From positions 1,126,501-1,190,500 of the forward strand of contig NZ_CP083350.1 in the NCBI RefSeq assembly GCF_020035535.1: a stretch of DNA of 64,000 nucleotides. Reading direction: 5' to 3'. How positions within the stretch are numbered: position 1 is the stretch's first letter; the number at the start of each line of letters is the position of its first letter. Below are positions 18,438 to 27,757 of the stretch, in pieces. This stretch comes from Ensifer adhaerens. GTDB lineage: Bacteria > Pseudomonadota > Alphaproteobacteria > Rhizobiales > Rhizobiaceae. The translations under genes and the position numbers were made by a program. Under the pieces are notes generated by a model that worked only from the letters and a program-made list of their open reading frames with translations, made no database searches and had not been told where the DNA came from.

Positions 18438-18645
18438 TTGGGGCCCTCCTTTGAGGTTGCCAACCCATACCCTGGAAGCGATGGTGCGTTTCCATCTGGG
18501 CGAGGGCAAGTTGGTCTCGATAATGGATGCTGCTCGCGCACGGCACGAATGCCCGGGGCGCTTCTTCTGGTCTTCAGCTGGGCGAACTCTCGACTATGCA
18601 CGAGCACGAGCCAAAACAACCTTCCGAACTGAGCCTCTCCGCTAG

Positions 18646-19533
18646 CTACTCACCACGCGTGTACCTCGACATTTGTTCGTACACAGCGCACACCGAGGCG
18701 ACGTCTTCATCGGAATGCTCTTTGGCTGCGGCTTGGTAAATCGGCAAAACCGCTGCAAGTAGAGGCGTCGGGACACCTATCGATGATGCGAAGGCACCAA
18801 TTATGGAGATATCTTTGAAGTACATGGGGAACCCAGCCGTGACGGGTGAATAGACCCCTTCAGCCATCATTGGTCCTCGTACTTCAAACATGCGCGATCC
18901 GCCAGCACCGTGACGCACGACCTCAATTACGCGGTGAGGGTCAAGGCCGGCTTTCATCGCCAGCACTAGAGCCTCTGCGGCTACGACGTTATGGACCGCA
19001 ACCAACAAGTTTGCGACGTATTTCATGCGGCTGCCATTGCCGATCTCTCCGAGGTCGAACCAAGTCTTGGCGAACCCGTCGAACACTGGCGCCGCCGCCT
19101 CGATGGCTGTGCTATTGCCACTTGCATACACCGTCAAATCCCGATTACGCGCCTGCGCGCCGGTCCCGCTCAGAGGGCAGTCGAGGAACGTATGACCGGC
19201 GGCTTGAAAGCTCTCAGCCGCCGAGAGCTTCGCTTCGAGGCTGAGAGTGCTTGTTTCGACAAGCGTTCGGGGACCCGGTGCGGATGCCAAAATATCGGCG
19301 ATTGTATCCTTGAGCGCTGTTTCGTTCGGAAGACTCGAGATTAGGAGCCATGCGTGCCTCGCGATGCTCGACACATCATCGGTCACGGTCAGCCCCTTCA
19401 CATCGAAGGTCGCCAACCGCGCTGGATCTGGATCAAAGCCGACAACGTTAAAGCCTGCGTTAGCCAGGTTTGTAGCGATAGCCCCTCCCATTATTCCGAG
19501 TCCGTAGATCCCGACCGTTTTCTCCTCCCGCAT
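18646..19533 (-). CDS. NAD(P)-dependent dehydrogenase, 3-hydroxyisobutyrate dehydrogenase family
   Basis: 295 residues from the ATG at 19533 with an AAAGGAG site. The Rossmann motif VGIYGLGIMGGAIATNL opens the protein; FLDCPLSGTGAQARN is the substrate-binding motif and MKYVANLLVAVHNVVAAEA carries the catalytic lysine, as in beta-hydroxyacid dehydrogenases. It would oxidise a 3-hydroxy acid to the semialdehyde or keto acid (or the reverse). Its place between a hydrolase and a CoA-transferase suggests oxidation of a hydroxy-acid ring-opening product. It starts 18 bases after the hydrolase stop. Confidence 0.9.
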   Translation of the reverse strand: MREEKTVGIYGLGIMGGAIATNLANAGFNVVGFDPDPARLATFDVKGLTVTDDVSSIARHAWLLISSLPNETALKDTIADILASAPGPRTLVETSTLSLEAKLSAAESFQAAGHTFLDCPLSGTGAQARNRDLTVYASGNSTAIEAAAPVFDGFAKTWFDLGEIGNGSRMKYVANLLVAVHNVVAAEALVLAMKAGLDPHRVIEVVRHGAGGSRMFEVRGPMMAEGVYSPVTAGFPMYFKDISIIGAFASSIGVPTPLLAAVLPIYQAAAKEHSDEDVASVCAVYEQMSRYTRGE

Positions 19534-19551
19534 GCTTTGCTCCTTTCGCAT

Positions 19552-20346
19552 CTACTGCTTGGCATATAGGAAGTTGGCCAAGACCTCATTGAAGGCGTCA
19601 GCGGCCTCGACATTGGCGAGATGGGCCGCGGCTGGAATCGTGGTGAACTGAGAGTTGGGTGTTATCGCCGCCGCTGCGGCGATCTCTGCCATTGGCGCCG
19701 CCAAATCCAGCTCGCCCGCTATAAAGTGAACGGGCATCTGGCACTCATGCAGCCTGCGCTGGAAGTCTAGGCCTTTCAGAGCATCCACACATGCGGTGTA
19801 GCCCGCGACAGAGGTGCGGCGTATCATCTCAGCGGCCGCTTCCTTCATGGCTGCTGACGCGTCCGGCGTAAACCAGCGCTCCAAGGTTCCTTCGACGAGG
19901 TTAGCCATACCAGATCGTTCCGCGTCGCGACGACGTTGATCCCATGTGGAAAGGGCGGGCGGCGGGAAAACGGCGCGCGCGCAGGCGCACACGACGCGTC
20001 GAAAGCGCGCGGAATGATCAAGGGCTAGGCCGAGACCAACCATTCCCCCCATCGAAAGCCCAACGAATTCGGCTGTTGCGATGTCTAAACGATCCATGAG
20101 CTCCACAACGTCATCAGCCATGGCCTCCAACGTCAGTCGACGTTTGGGAAGCGAGCTCTGTCCGTGGCCGGCAGGGTCGTACCGCAAGACACGCCGTTGC
20201 CTCGTGAGCATATCGATTTGTGAATTCCACATCGACAGATCACTGGCCAAGGAGCCTGATAAAATGATCCACGGATGGTTCACGTCGCCCTCGATTTGAA
20301 CAGCGAGCGTCGCCGACGCTGTATCTATCATCATTGACGTCGTCAT
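19552..20346 (-). CDS. alpha/beta hydrolase, enol-lactonase/RutD-like
   Basis: 264 residues. The start at 20346 overlaps the stop of the monooxygenase gene as ATGA, pointing to translational coupling; an alternative start 30 bases earlier would lie inside that gene. The nucleophile elbow is GLSMGGMVG (Ser about residue 95), the acid is probably in GELDLAAP, and the catalytic His is in PAAAHLANVE. Closest in style to 3-oxoadipate enol-lactonase and related ring-opening hydrolases. Following a flavin monooxygenase, it may hydrolyse a lactone or ester made by that enzyme. Confidence 0.9.
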   Translation of the reverse strand: MTTSMMIDTASATLAVQIEGDVNHPWIILSGSLASDLSMWNSQIDMLTRQRRVLRYDPAGHGQSSLPKRRLTLEAMADDVVELMDRLDIATAEFVGLSMGGMVGLGLALDHSARFRRVVCACARAVFPPPALSTWDQRRRDAERSGMANLVEGTLERWFTPDASAAMKEAAAEMIRRTSVAGYTACVDALKGLDFQRRLHECQMPVHFIAGELDLAAPMAEIAAAAAITPNSQFTTIPAAAHLANVEAADAFNEVLANFLYAKQ

Positions 20347-21455
20347 GCGGTGCGGACTTGGCTTTGGTTCCGCCAAATCGCGGAATTGACTGCTGGCATC
20401 ACGCGTTCAGCCATCAGCCGCATCGAGGCCTTGGCAAGGTCAGGATCTCGCCAGTCGTGTCCGGCATAAAGGAGCGTGCCGAACGGGCCGACTTCATCCC
20501 GAAATGCAAGAAGTTTCTCTGTGACTTCTTCCGGCGTCCCATAGATCACCAAGCGGTCCATAACATGTTCAAGCGTGACAGCGGAGTCGGGCATATCGGG
20601 GTCTTCCTTAAACAGGTTTGACCTTCCGTTGCGTACCAGTTTCGTGAACAGGGAATTGAAATAGTGGAGGTAAGGACTGTCCGGCCCGCGAGCGTAGTCA
20701 TAAGCGATTTGGCGGTCCGTTGCGACGAAAATGCTCTTCGCCACGCGCCAATTTCCGAGATCAATTGCCCGGTTGCCCTGAAGGCAGCCCTCTTCATAAC
20801 TTGCGCGGTGGGTGGCAACCCACTTTGGCATAAGAAAGTTTGCAGAGATTGGATCCCAACCACGTGCCGCGGCTGCCGTCACGCCCTTCGAAAATGGCGC
20901 GACGGCCGTTACCACAATGGGAGGATGTGGTTTTTGTAAGGGCTTGGGTATGATCCCTTGCCCGATCTCTGGAATAAGTTGGCGCCGCGTCGAAATCTTC
21001 CAGTATTTCCCGTCAATGTCATAGGGGGGCTCGGTCGTCCATAGTTTGAGTACGGATTCGATTCCTTCGAGAAACATGGCGTTTCTGTCGGCATCGAGGT
21101 TTCCGAAGATCTCTGCGTCGGATAGAAGCCCGCCCGGACTAATCCCGAAATTCAAACGGCCGTCTAAAAGGTGATCGAGCATCGCGATTTGTGATGCTAC
21201 GTGGGCTGGGTGAACGTTCGGCAGGTTCACGGTTCCGGTACCCAAGCGCATTCGCTTCACAAACCGGGACAGAGTCGCGAGGAATACGACGCAAGAGGTA
21301 ACGTTCTCCGCCAAGTCTGTGACGTGCTCGCCGACGTATCCCTCGGAAAAACCCAATTGGTCGGCGAGGATGAAGGCCTCCTGGTCCTCTTTCAAAGTCT
21401 CGCGCCAGTCCCGCCCAACTGGATGGATCGGCATTGTGAAAAAGCCCAGGTTCAT
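20343..21455 (-). CDS. LLM-class flavin-dependent monooxygenase, first enzyme of the catabolic operon
   Basis: 370 residues from the ATG at 21455, which has a GGAGG site; a start at 21470 is also possible. Luciferase-like barrel with MNLGFFTMPIHP, ILADQLGFSEGYVGEH, MRLGTGTVNLPNVHP and LDHLLDGRLNFGISPGG. The LDQLGF/WVGEH-like pattern is typical of LLM oxygenases acting on terpenes and other alicyclics. FMNH2 is probably supplied by the divergent flavin reductase at 22590. As the first gene before a hydrolase, it may insert oxygen to give an ester or lactone; this is an inference. Confidence 0.9.
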   Translation of the reverse strand: MNLGFFTMPIHPVGRDWRETLKEDQEAFILADQLGFSEGYVGEHVTDLAENVTSCVVFLATLSRFVKRMRLGTGTVNLPNVHPAHVASQIAMLDHLLDGRLNFGISPGGLLSDAEIFGNLDADRNAMFLEGIESVLKLWTTEPPYDIDGKYWKISTRRQLIPEIGQGIIPKPLQKPHPPIVVTAVAPFSKGVTAAAARGWDPISANFLMPKWVATHRASYEEGCLQGNRAIDLGNWRVAKSIFVATDRQIAYDYARGPDSPYLHYFNSLFTKLVRNGRSNLFKEDPDMPDSAVTLEHVMDRLVIYGTPEEVTEKLLAFRDEVGPFGTLLYAGHDWRDPDLAKASMRLMAERVMPAVNSAIWRNQSQVRTA

Positions 21456-21554
21456 GAGCACATCCTCCATTCTTCGACTGAAAAACAGAGTTACCCCACG
21501 CACCGAACAAAAAAACCAATATGTTTTTATGCAGCCTATCAGAAATCTTGATGT

Positions 21555-22487
21555 CTATACCCACCCTGCGTCCACCCAACGATGCTTGAGAAGAGCATAT
21601 TGGGCTTCCAGTTCGGCCAGGAAAAGCGTTGCTGCGGGCGGAATTGCGGTCCTGGATTGCTGAATGACCGCGTAGTCGACTGTTAGCGGAGGGTCCAATA
21701 AAGGGTGCAACGAACGCGTTTTGCCATCAAAATCATTCGCGCAAATCGTTTCTGGGAGAATGGTCACGAAGTCAGATTGCGCGACGAACTCGAGCGTGGC
21801 GATCATGGCGTCCATGCTGACGATAGTGGCGATCCGAATTCCATGCAGCTCGGCATAATTCTCGAAATTGGTGCGCCGCGCATTCGTTCGATTAGGAAGA
21901 ACAAGCTTTAACGGAGGTAGTTCTGCCAGCCGGGCTCCGGACAGGTTTGGCATGGACGGGTCTGGCCTACGAACAAGGATCTCTCGGTCAGTTCCGAGCA
22001 GGCGCGTTTTAATACCGTCCCGACGGGGTGCCTGGGGAACGATAGCAAAATCATAATCCCCTGATAAAACTCCCTCCGTCAGAACGCCACTATAGGCTTC
22101 CACTATAGACACGCTGACGTTGGGGTAACTGTTCATGAAATTCAAAAGACTCGGAGCGAGAACAGCGCGGGTAAAAGTAGGCATCAGTCCAGCCTTCATT
22201 TCTCCGCTTACCCCCCCTGAAAGAGCCTTTATCTCGCTATCCATTTGGTCAATGCGGCGTATGATTTCGACCGCGTGTTCGTAGAACCGCTGTCCGGCAT
22301 ATGTTGGGATCACGCCTTTAGCTGAACGCTCAAAAAGCTTGCTTCCAATATTCTGCTCCAATTGCTGCGTTTGCATTGAAAGTCCAGATTGCGTGGCATT
22401 CAAGCGCTGTGCCGCTTTGGAAAAAGACCGCTCCTCGAACACACCGACAAAGGTCATAAGTTGGCGAAGGTTATGCAAAGCTATCAC
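21555..22487 (-). CDS. LysR-family regulator of the LLM/CoA-transferase module
   Basis: 310 residues. The N-terminal helix-turn-helix reads LRQLMTFVGVFEERSFSKAA and QSGLSMQTQQLEQNIG, followed by an effector domain with GLMPTFTRAVLAP. The frame opens at a GTG (22487), but a TTG at 22478 is better spaced from AAAGGG. It is 100 bases upstream of the monooxygenase, in the same direction, and about 100 bases from the divergent flavin reductase, the classic position for controlling both. It is not a close relative of the three paralogous LysR proteins in this window. Confidence 0.9.
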   Translation of the reverse strand: MIALHNLRQLMTFVGVFEERSFSKAAQRLNATQSGLSMQTQQLEQNIGSKLFERSAKGVIPTYAGQRFYEHAVEIIRRIDQMDSEIKALSGGVSGEMKAGLMPTFTRAVLAPSLLNFMNSYPNVSVSIVEAYSGVLTEGVLSGDYDFAIVPQAPRRDGIKTRLLGTDREILVRRPDPSMPNLSGARLAELPPLKLVLPNRTNARRTNFENYAELHGIRIATIVSMDAMIATLEFVAQSDFVTILPETICANDFDGKTRSLHPLLDPPLTVDYAVIQQSRTAIPPAATLFLAELEAQYALLKHRWVDAGWV

Positions 22488-22589
22488 CCTTTCTGATGGA
22501 AGGCTTCTGATCTTATCATTTCTCTAAATGATGAATATCGCCTATTCAAGTTGGCTATCAACAACACTTGATCTGACAGGAGGTCTGCA

Positions 22590-23135
22590 GTGGGCAGCGT
22601 ACAACTAATGAATAGGATTATTCCAGACGCGCTGACCAGCGCGCCGCAACCAGCTGAGTTCAGAAGGGTGCTTGGGCAATACCCAACCGGTGTCACGGTC
22701 ATCACCGCACAAACAGCTGCTGGGGTCCGTGCGGGTGTTACCGTTAGTTCTTTCAATACGCTTTCACTCGATCCACCTCTGATCCTCTGGAGCCTTGCTC
22801 TGTCGGCGCCCAGCCTCGAAGTGTTCCGTCATACCGAACGCTTCGCTGTGAATATCCTTGGTGAAGATCAAGGCGACGTAGCCTTGCAGTTCGCCCGAAG
22901 GGCAGAAGACAAGTTCGCAGGCGTCGAAACTGTGCCGGGATGGAGCGGGGTGCCATTAATAGCGGGAGCGGTTGCACACCTTGAATGCACTGTCTATCGC
23001 CGTGACCCTGGCGGCGACCACGAAATCTACATCGGTCGAGTCGAACGGGCCGAAGCGATTGATCGCACTCCACTTGTCTACATGCGGGGCGCGTTCGGTA
23101 AATTCTCTGGAATGGTCGCAAATGAAAAGAAATAA
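22590..23135 (+). CDS. flavin reductase (FMN-binding, HpaC/RutF type)
   Basis: 181 residues, starting at GTG 22590 behind an AGGAGGT site. The split-barrel flavin reductase fold is shown by FRRVLGQYPTGVTVITA, GVTVSSFNTLSLDPPL and FAVNILGEDQGDVALQFA. It reduces FMN with NAD(P)H and passes FMNH2 to a partner oxygenase, here presumably the divergently encoded LLM protein. The C-terminus with MRGAFGKF fits the family. First gene of a plus-strand unit, 44 bases before the next gene. Confidence 0.92.
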   Translation: MGSVQLMNRIIPDALTSAPQPAEFRRVLGQYPTGVTVITAQTAAGVRAGVTVSSFNTLSLDPPLILWSLALSAPSLEVFRHTERFAVNILGEDQGDVALQFARRAEDKFAGVETVPGWSGVPLIAGAVAHLECTVYRRDPGGDHEIYIGRVERAEAIDRTPLVYMRGAFGKFSGMVANEKK

Positions 23136-23179
23136 AGAAGTGCGGGCCTCCGGTTGTTATCATACAGAAAGGTGAGGTA

Positions 23180-23743
23180 ATGACATCACGCCCCCCCGTA
23201 CTGGACGAAACATCACTGAGCGCTGAACAACGCGAAATCTATAACGCAATTGCTTCGGGGCCTCGGGGCGTCGTGGAGGGTCCACTGCGCGTTTGGCTAC
23301 AGCGTCCTGGCCTTGCCGCCCCGGCTCAAGCTTTAGGAGCCTATTGTCGCTACGGTACGTCCCTGCCGCGGAAACTGTCAGAACTCGCCATCATAGTGAC
23401 GGGAGCTCATTGGCAGGCAGGCTTTGAATGGTACATCCATGCACCGATCGCGATTGAGGTTGGTGTACCCTCGACCGCTGTTGATGCAATCTACGCCGGT
23501 CAACGCCCGTTGTTTGACGACATCCAAATGACGGCCGTCTATGATTTTACAACAGAGCTTCTGGAAACCCGCGCCATTAGCGACGCCACCTACGAATTTG
23601 CTGAGAAAGCACTGGGTGCTGACGAAGTTGTCGATCTTGTCGGCATTCTCGGCTACTACGCTCTGATCTCCATGACGATCAAAGCTTTTCGTGTCCCAGT
23701 ACCATCCGGCGAGATTGAGCCGTTTCCCCGACCTAAAACCTAG
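23180..23743 (+). CDS. carboxymuconolactone decarboxylase-family protein
   Basis: 187 residues, all-helical CMD/AhpD-like fold: LSAEQREIYNAI, then LPRKLSELAIIVTGAHWQAGFEW with the histidine in place of the CxxC of AhpD, and VDLVGILGYYALIS near the end. The absence of CxxC argues against peroxidase activity and for a decarboxylase/isomerase-like or accessory role. Very similar proteins accompany flavin monooxygenases in degradation gene clusters. A GAAAGGTGAGG site precedes the ATG. Confidence 0.88.
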   Translation: MTSRPPVLDETSLSAEQREIYNAIASGPRGVVEGPLRVWLQRPGLAAPAQALGAYCRYGTSLPRKLSELAIIVTGAHWQAGFEWYIHAPIAIEVGVPSTAVDAIYAGQRPLFDDIQMTAVYDFTTELLETRAISDATYEFAEKALGADEVVDLVGILGYYALISMTIKAFRVPVPSGEIEPFPRPKT

Positions 23744-24132
23744 GGACCCATCAACCATCAATGCGGCAGCGGCTCTGAAATTCAACGCGCTGGGGCAGTA
23801 TCAAATTTCCTGATGCTGCCTACCATATAATATTATTTCCGTGGACTTTGCCGCGAAAGTATAACTCGACCACAACGGTCAGTCGTAAATCTTCGGCCCT
23901 CTGTTAGGCCACACAACCTGCTGAAGCCTCAAGGACATCTGCTTTATCTTCGCGTATTGCGAATAGCTGCGATTGCGAGAACGACGGGCGTGAGCCCATC
24001 CGCGCCCTGGCTAGATCCTCACTAGCAGTCTCTCGCGGGGAAGTGCACCGGATGGGTCTGAGCTGGCGTGGTCTGACGTAGCAGCTCACCGCATTTGAAA
24101 TGCTGCCAGTTACCCGTGGAGGAGAATATTCA
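23744..24132. other. intergenic, no gene seen
   Basis: About 390 bases between the CMD-like and MFS genes on the same strand. The stretch at 23818-23860 is AT-rich and could hold a separate promoter for the transporter. Confidence 0.4.
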
Positions 24133-25389
24133 ATGCTCGTGAATGAAGGTGGTGGAACAACGACAAGTCCCGAAGCTACAGGAACAACGAGGGCGGGCGT
24201 CACTTATGGCAGCATCATAATGTACGCACTTTTGTTGATCTCGTACGTGCTAAATTCAATGGATCGCCAACTGTTTTCGGTTTTGGCTGTCGACGTGCGC
24301 GGGGCCCTCGATTTATCTCTACAAGAGGTCGGTTTTGCTGCCACAGTTTTTACCTTGGGAATGGGAATTGCTGGGTTGCCGACGGCTTACCTGCTATCCA
24401 AGCTACCGCGAAAAACCGTTTCGCTGATGGGCTTGGGTATATTCTCGGCGGCTACCTTGCTGACTGCCTATTCCCACAACCTCCCGAGCCTTCTGCTGTA
24501 CCGATTTCTTTCGGGGGTTGGAGAGGCTATGCAGTTCACTGCCATTCTCGCAATTGGAACCACGTACTTCTATCGGAATCGTGGGTTCGCAACCGGAGCT
24601 GTCAACTTCAGTTTTGGGATTGGTGCCTTGGTCGGTCCAAATGTGGGAGCTTCGATCCTCGGATCCCATGGTTGGCAAATGCCCTTCGTAAGTTACGGCC
24701 TTATGGGGCTTCCACTCGGCTTGCTGATTATCCTTGGAGTAAGAGGGTGGTTTACCGAAGCCGATGTCGCGAGGGAACTACTTCCACGCGGGCACGATAA
24801 GGCGTCCGAAAGGGGATGGACTTCATCTACGGTCATCCTTGCGATTGCGAGTATGCTGGGCGGTTTAGTGATCTACGGCTATCTCGGGCTGTATCCGACG
24901 TTCTTACGTGATGCGCTTGGTTTCGAACCGGCGGAAGCAGCCTTTGCGATCGGGTGCTACGGCTTGGGTGCGTTGACCTCGATCGTCGGTGGGTGGATCG
25001 GTGATCGGTTTGACCATCGCAAGCTGCTCTTGGTGTCCTTCATAATTTCGGGTGTGTCTGGTTCGTTATTGTTCACTTCTCTGGGCCACTCACTGGCCCT
25101 TCACGCGACATTTTCCTTCGTATTCGGTTCCGCGGTTAGTGGAATGGTGTTTGTGAACTTGGCGGCCGGGATCATCAAATCGGTTCATCCCGAACGAGCA
25201 TCACTTGGTGCGGGAATTCTCGTGGCGAGCCTCTACGTACCGGCCTCATTCGCGGGCTATCTGCTCGCGACGCTGCGCAACGCGACAGGTTGGGCAACTG
25301 CCGCACTCTTGCAACTCGGTCTGCTTGCGATCATCGCAGGGATACTGGCTGTATTAACACGACGACGACCGTTTTCTTTGAGCAACTAG
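24133..25389 (+). CDS. MFS transporter (probable organic anion importer)
   Basis: 418 residues from the ATG at 24133 with a GGAGGAG site. Twelve hydrophobic helices are readable. The first carries ISYVLNSMDRQLFSVLA, typical of the anion:cation symporter and aromatic acid:H+ symporter families, and the central loop has GGWIGDRFDHRKLLL (motif A repeat). It is likely to import the substrate of the adjacent LLM/flavin-reductase pathway. No regulator is directly attached; the 390-base upstream gap suggests its own promoter. Confidence 0.88.
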   Translation: MLVNEGGGTTTSPEATGTTRAGVTYGSIIMYALLLISYVLNSMDRQLFSVLAVDVRGALDLSLQEVGFAATVFTLGMGIAGLPTAYLLSKLPRKTVSLMGLGIFSAATLLTAYSHNLPSLLLYRFLSGVGEAMQFTAILAIGTTYFYRNRGFATGAVNFSFGIGALVGPNVGASILGSHGWQMPFVSYGLMGLPLGLLIILGVRGWFTEADVARELLPRGHDKASERGWTSSTVILAIASMLGGLVIYGYLGLYPTFLRDALGFEPAEAAFAIGCYGLGALTSIVGGWIGDRFDHRKLLLVSFIISGVSGSLLFTSLGHSLALHATFSFVFGSAVSGMVFVNLAAGIIKSVHPERASLGAGILVASLYVPASFAGYLLATLRNATGWATAALLQLGLLAIIAGILAVLTRRRPFSLSN

Positions 25390-25546
25390 CTGATGCTTCT
25401 TCATGCGGCCTAGCTAGATGGCGAGCCAGAAGAGGGGAGCAAGAATTCATGGGTGGAGTGCCCTTGGCACTCTCTATTCCCTTGCGACAACAAACTGGCC
25501 AGCCTAGAGATTGGGCACAATTTGAGAATCTGGTTTAGGATTGAGT

Positions 25547-26245
25547 ATGTCGCCTGTCCCCATCGCCCCAGTGGAGGTCGTTCACACCGGAGAACTTCAA
25601 CGATCTATGGCGGAACGCTATATCGCAGAATACAAGCACGTGAGGCTTCTAGAATGCGATCTCACCGAAGCCGACCTTTCTGATCTCAACCTTGATCACT
25701 GGCACTTTGAGGACTGCACCATTGCGAGAGCTACGTTCGACGATGCGAGCTTAGAAGGCGCTGTATTCAAGGCTTGCCGTGGACCTTTCGCCAGCTTTAT
25801 AGGGAGCGAATTGACGGAAGCCAGTTTTGACGGTTGCGACTTAAACAACGCTAGTTTTCGCCGATCAACTCTCACCTATGCTTCGTTTCGGTCATGCAAA
25901 CTGACGGGCGCTGACCTCACCGATGCCAAAGCGTTGGGAGTTTCTCTTGCAGATGTAATGCTCTCACTTTCCAAGCTGCCAAAGCTCTCTTTCAAGAAGG
26001 CAAACCTGACGGACGTTAACTTTTCTGAGGCAGATCTCCATGGTTGCGACTTCCGCTATGCCGTGTTTGAGCGATGCTCGTTGAAGGACGCCTACTTGGT
26101 CGACTGCAAATTTCAGAGCGCAGATTTGCGCGGGGCTGATCTCGGCGGCATAAGGCTCACTGAAGCCCAATACTTCAAGGGTGCTGTCGTATCGAAAGAT
26201 CAAGCTGCACGTCTAATCGAACAATTAGGTCTCAAAGTTGCATAG
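25547..26245 (+). CDS. pentapeptide-repeat protein
   Basis: 232 residues from the ATG at 25547 (the frame can also open at a TTG six bases earlier). About twenty A(D/N)LxX-type pentapeptides run from residue 35 to 215, for example CDLTEADLSDLNL, SELTEASFDGCDLNNASF and KADLRGADLGG-like ADLRGADLGG, predicting a right-handed quadrilateral beta-helix. No signal peptide or extra domain. Members include gyrase-protecting Qnr-like proteins, but most have unknown roles; nothing here points to DNA mimicry specifically. Confidence 0.9.
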   Translation: MSPVPIAPVEVVHTGELQRSMAERYIAEYKHVRLLECDLTEADLSDLNLDHWHFEDCTIARATFDDASLEGAVFKACRGPFASFIGSELTEASFDGCDLNNASFRRSTLTYASFRSCKLTGADLTDAKALGVSLADVMLSLSKLPKLSFKKANLTDVNFSEADLHGCDFRYAVFERCSLKDAYLVDCKFQSADLRGADLGGIRLTEAQYFKGAVVSKDQAARLIEQLGLKVA

Positions 26246-26639
26246 TTCCAGACGACTCCCCTCTTATGCCTCTTCGAAAGTGTCTGAGGCCAATGGGTGG
26301 TGTCGAGCTTGCAATCGTTCCAGTCTGTGCTTCCAATGCTCTTCAACTGTCATTAGCCGTCGGTTTCATTTGGCTTTCGGCCGACGATGACGAACGATCT
26401 CAGTTGGTAAAGACCCTGGGCATCAGACTACGGCCGAACGCGCTTCCAGTTTGAGGTTCACGATCCTCGAGCTCGACAAGACCATTTTGTTCACGTGGAA
26501 ACTTCCTTCTGAGGCGTAAAGGTCATGCTTCACAGAGAGTGTTATCACGAGCGCCATAACCAGGGCTCGAAACCCTTACCAACAGTGCGAAATTGTTCGA
26601 ACAAACCGCGCCACAGCACCATATCGAGGGCTTGAGTGG
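26246..26639. other. intergenic between convergent genes
   Basis: About 390 bases, with only short frames lacking family features. No strong terminator hairpin was found by eye. Confidence 0.4.
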
Positions 26640-27599
26640 TCAGCCCCTCAGGGGGCGGGTAACATAGCCGGTGCTGAACAAGGAATATCGAGGTGAAGAC
26701 ACAAATTCCTCGAACTGGCTACACAAAACGTTGACCAAGCTCATTACGCGCGGATTTCGATGCCGCTGCGCGGGGTAGAGCACATAAACAGGAATATCGT
26801 CGGATCGCCACTCGGGCAGTATGGCCGAAAGATATCCTTGCTCAGTTTCGAACTTTACAAAAAAGTCCGGAAAGTATCCCATCGCCATGCCGTGAACTGC
26901 AAAATACTTGGCCATCCAGTATTCATTGGTTTGAAGTTTCGTTCGAGGCTTTAGCGTGATCTTCGATTTTCCCTGACTTAGCTGCCATTCCTCAGGTATT
27001 CCGCACCTCACGTAAGATACTGCGTCATAGTCATTTACGACTTCCGGCACCAAGGGCATTCCGTGCTTGGAAATAAAGTCGGGGCTAGCGTAGAGACCGT
27101 AGGAAACAGACCCCATTTTGCGTCTGAGCAAGCTTGATTCCGGTGGCTCGCCAACAAAAATCAAACAATCAAAATCGTTCTGCGTGACCATATTCCGTTC
27201 ACTGGGGAACAAATGAATATCAAACTCAATTTTGGGATGGGCGAGCGACATCGCGAGAGTTGCAGCGCCAGAGATGGTCGTGCCGAATTCTGCGCTTGCG
27301 AAGAGGCGAAGGCGCCCGCCTAAGGTGGAATGAGCACGTTGAGCTGCGCTCACGGCATTTTCGCAACTTTCAAATATCATTCCACAATTGGCGAGAAATT
27401 GATCTCCGGCTTCCGTTAGCTGCAGCCCTCGCGCCCTCCGGACGAATAGCTCGACCTGCAGCGCGTCTTCAAGGCGACGCAGGCTATGGCTGAGGGTTGC
27501 TTTGGGAATGTTGAATGAGAGCGCTGCGGCCGAAATACTACCAGCCCTAGCGATCTGTAGGAAGCAATGAATATCGTTCAGGTCGTAGGGATAGGGCAT
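26640..27599 (-). CDS. LysR-family regulator of the ABC/amidase operon
   Basis: 319 residues. The helix-turn-helix region reads DIHCFLQIARAGSISAAALSF and PKATLSHSLRRLEDALQVELF. The C-terminal domain ends in SRVMSLVNVLCSQF-like PRVMSLVNVLCSQFEEF. It belongs to the LysR group with a short DLNDIHCF start, distinct from the three paralogues. It is transcribed away from the ABC operon, 158 bases from the binding-protein start, so it most likely controls that operon and itself; two palindromes lie in between. Confidence 0.9.
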   Translation of the reverse strand: MPYPYDLNDIHCFLQIARAGSISAAALSFNIPKATLSHSLRRLEDALQVELFVRRARGLQLTEAGDQFLANCGMIFESCENAVSAAQRAHSTLGGRLRLFASAEFGTTISGAATLAMSLAHPKIEFDIHLFPSERNMVTQNDFDCLIFVGEPPESSLLRRKMGSVSYGLYASPDFISKHGMPLVPEVVNDYDAVSYVRCGIPEEWQLSQGKSKITLKPRTKLQTNEYWMAKYFAVHGMAMGYFPDFFVKFETEQGYLSAILPEWRSDDIPVYVLYPAQRHRNPRVMSLVNVLCSQFEEFVSSPRYSLFSTGYVTRPLRG

Positions 27600-27612
27600 A
27601 GGGGTCTATATT

Positions 27613-27653
27613 TTTGGACGAATGGTCTAAAGAGGTCAGCTTTCTTGAAAGCT
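27613..27653. promoter_or_regulatory. two palindromes in the LysR/ABC divergent region
   Basis: TTTGGAC-gaatg-GTCTAAA (27613-27631, one mismatch, of the LysR T-N11-A type) lies 13 bases from the regulator start, and the perfect palindrome AGCTTTCTTGAAAGCT is at 27638-27653. Both are candidates for the binding sites of the adjacent LysR protein. Confidence 0.4.
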
Positions 27654-27757
27654 TAGATCAACGTATACATCCCCGCAAGCAGCATACCGCTTCAACACTT
27701 TCCGCCGCCCGCGAGCCACACGTGGTTAGATGGCGAGTACAAAGTCAGGAGGATACA

